From: UBA10649 sp963793105
GTDB taxonomy: Bacteria; Actinomycetota; Actinomycetes; S36-B12
Direction of reading: 5' to 3'
NCBI GenBank assembly: GCA_963793105.1
Contig: CAWBZB010000003.1
Span: 1 to 64,000 of the forward strand
DNA: 64,000 nucleotides
The position numbers and the translations under genes are program-made. Below the pieces are notes generated by a model that had not been told where the DNA came from, did no database searches, and saw only the letters and a program-made list of their open reading frames with translations. Shown here one piece after another: positions 63,543-64,000 of this stretch (its first letter is position 1; every line of letters starts with the position of its first letter).

Positions 63543-64000
63543 CTAGCTCCCCGGGGACCAGGGTGGCTTGCGCTTGCCCAGAAAGGCCGTCATCCCCTGC
63601 CGCGCCTCGTCCGAGGTGAACAGGTCCGCCGACATCCGGGCCGTCAGGTCGAACGCCTCGTCCCGTCCCAGGACCGGGACCCTGCGCAGCAGCTCCTTCG
63701 TGTGCGCCAGGGCGTCGGGACCACCCTCGAGGAGGTTCTGCACCTGGCGCTCCACCGCTGAGTCGAGGGAGTCGGCCGGTTCCACCGACGTGACGAGCCC
63801 GGCTCGCAGGACACGCTCCGCCGTCACCCGCTCCCCGGTCAGCAGCAGCTCCTGCGCATCCCGGCGATGCATGACCTGAAGGCAGACCACCGAGATCACC
63901 GCTGGCGCGACCCCGAGCCTGACCTCACTGAACGCGAACCGGGCGTCGGCCGAGGCGACAGCCAGATCGCACGCCGCAACCAGGCCGTTGCCGCCGCCTG
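63543..64000 (-). CDS. Enoyl-CoA hydratase/isomerase family protein, 5' end outside window
   Basis: C-terminal 152 or so residues; the frame is open through the right edge. GGNGLVAACDLAVASADARFAFSEVRLGV (oxyanion Gly turn and active-site Glu), then VMHRRDAQELLLTGERV and the C-terminal helices to FLGKRKPPW. The crotonase fold resembles methylglutaconyl-CoA or enoyl-CoA hydratases. An internal ATG near 63899 is not the true start because conserved sequence lies upstream of it. Confidence 0.9.
   Translation of the reverse strand, partial: GGGNGLVAACDLAVASADARFAFSEVRLGVAPAVISVVCLQVMHRRDAQELLLTGERVTAERVLRAGLVTSVEPADSLDSAVERQVQNLLEGGPDALAHTKELLRRVPVLGRDEAFDLTARMSADLFTSDEARQGMTAFLGKRKPPWSPGS

Overview
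The window is high-GC DNA from an actinobacterium (Actinomycetota). The evidence is a WhiB regulator, a GTP-type PEP carboxykinase, the family-typical genes DUF3039, DUF6457, DUF3618 and DUF2017, GTG/TTG starts with GGAGG-like ribosome sites, and the conserved order clpS-DUF2017-mec-cysO-cysM...murI-MBL-rph-rdgB. I cannot name a genus from the sequence alone.

Layout. 1-9.1 kb looks accessory: a sulfatase translationally coupled to its formylglycine-generating enzyme, a saccharopine-dehydrogenase-like enzyme, a secreted Ig-repeat protein and a secreted DUF1254/DUF1214 protein. The last is bracketed by two 27-bp direct repeats that look like the 3' end of a tRNA-His gene. 9.2-15.8 kb holds MobA-DUF6457, a two-component pair, two secreted hydrolases and tRNA-Lys. 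15.8-23.2 kb holds a threonine-synthase-family enzyme with a MoaD-like sulfur carrier under a SAM-I riboswitch, a sulfotransferase, a GroES-like protein, a zinc/manganese-type ABC importer, a PrxQ peroxiredoxin and a PhyH-type dioxygenase. 23.3-30.3 kb is one very large secreted repeat protein on the minus strand. It has an acidic 10-residue repeat near the N-terminus and a 13-unit, about 297-bp (99-residue) SpaA/DUF5979-like repeat array that is full of single-base indels in this assembly. 30.5-36.7 kb is a core block (tRNA-Leu, rdgB, rph, MBL hydrolase, murI, cysM, cysO, mec, DUF2017, clpS). 36.7-47.5 kb holds a class V aminotransferase, a GH18 chitinase-like protein, dacB, an IclR regulator, HdeD, an amino-acid ABC importer and an MFS exporter. 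47.5-64 kb holds thioredoxin, whiB, pckG, esterases, a MalY-type C-S lyase, a copper ATPase locus with a CsoR/CstR-type regulator, an AhpD-like protein, trmB, an ABC-2 exporter, thpR, an acyl-CoA ligase, an OmpR-type regulator, a Flp-like pilin with a coiled-coil tail, and a partial enoyl-CoA hydratase.

Connections between loci. (i) Two MoaD-like carriers, both ending PAVAGG, are each linked to a fold-type II PLP enzyme (threonine synthase family and CysM). The SAM riboswitch suggests the first pair makes homocysteine rather than threonine. (ii) Near-identical ATACCC...GGGTAT operators lie in front of thioredoxin and between the CsoR/CstR-type regulator and the AhpD-like gene 8.5 kb away, pointing to one thiol/persulfide or copper regulon. 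(iii) A TGCAA...TTTGCAG palindrome occurs both at the metal importer/peroxiredoxin promoter and ahead of cysO-cysM. (iv) Two long perfect inverted repeats share the core TGGCCAGTTGTTGC and a purine-rich tail.

Caution. Four ordinary genes (FGE, histidine kinase, dacB, acyl-CoA ligase) and the repeat array carry single-base frameshifts that leave conserved motifs intact in the next frame. This looks like residual consensus error of a long-read or metagenome assembly rather than decay.
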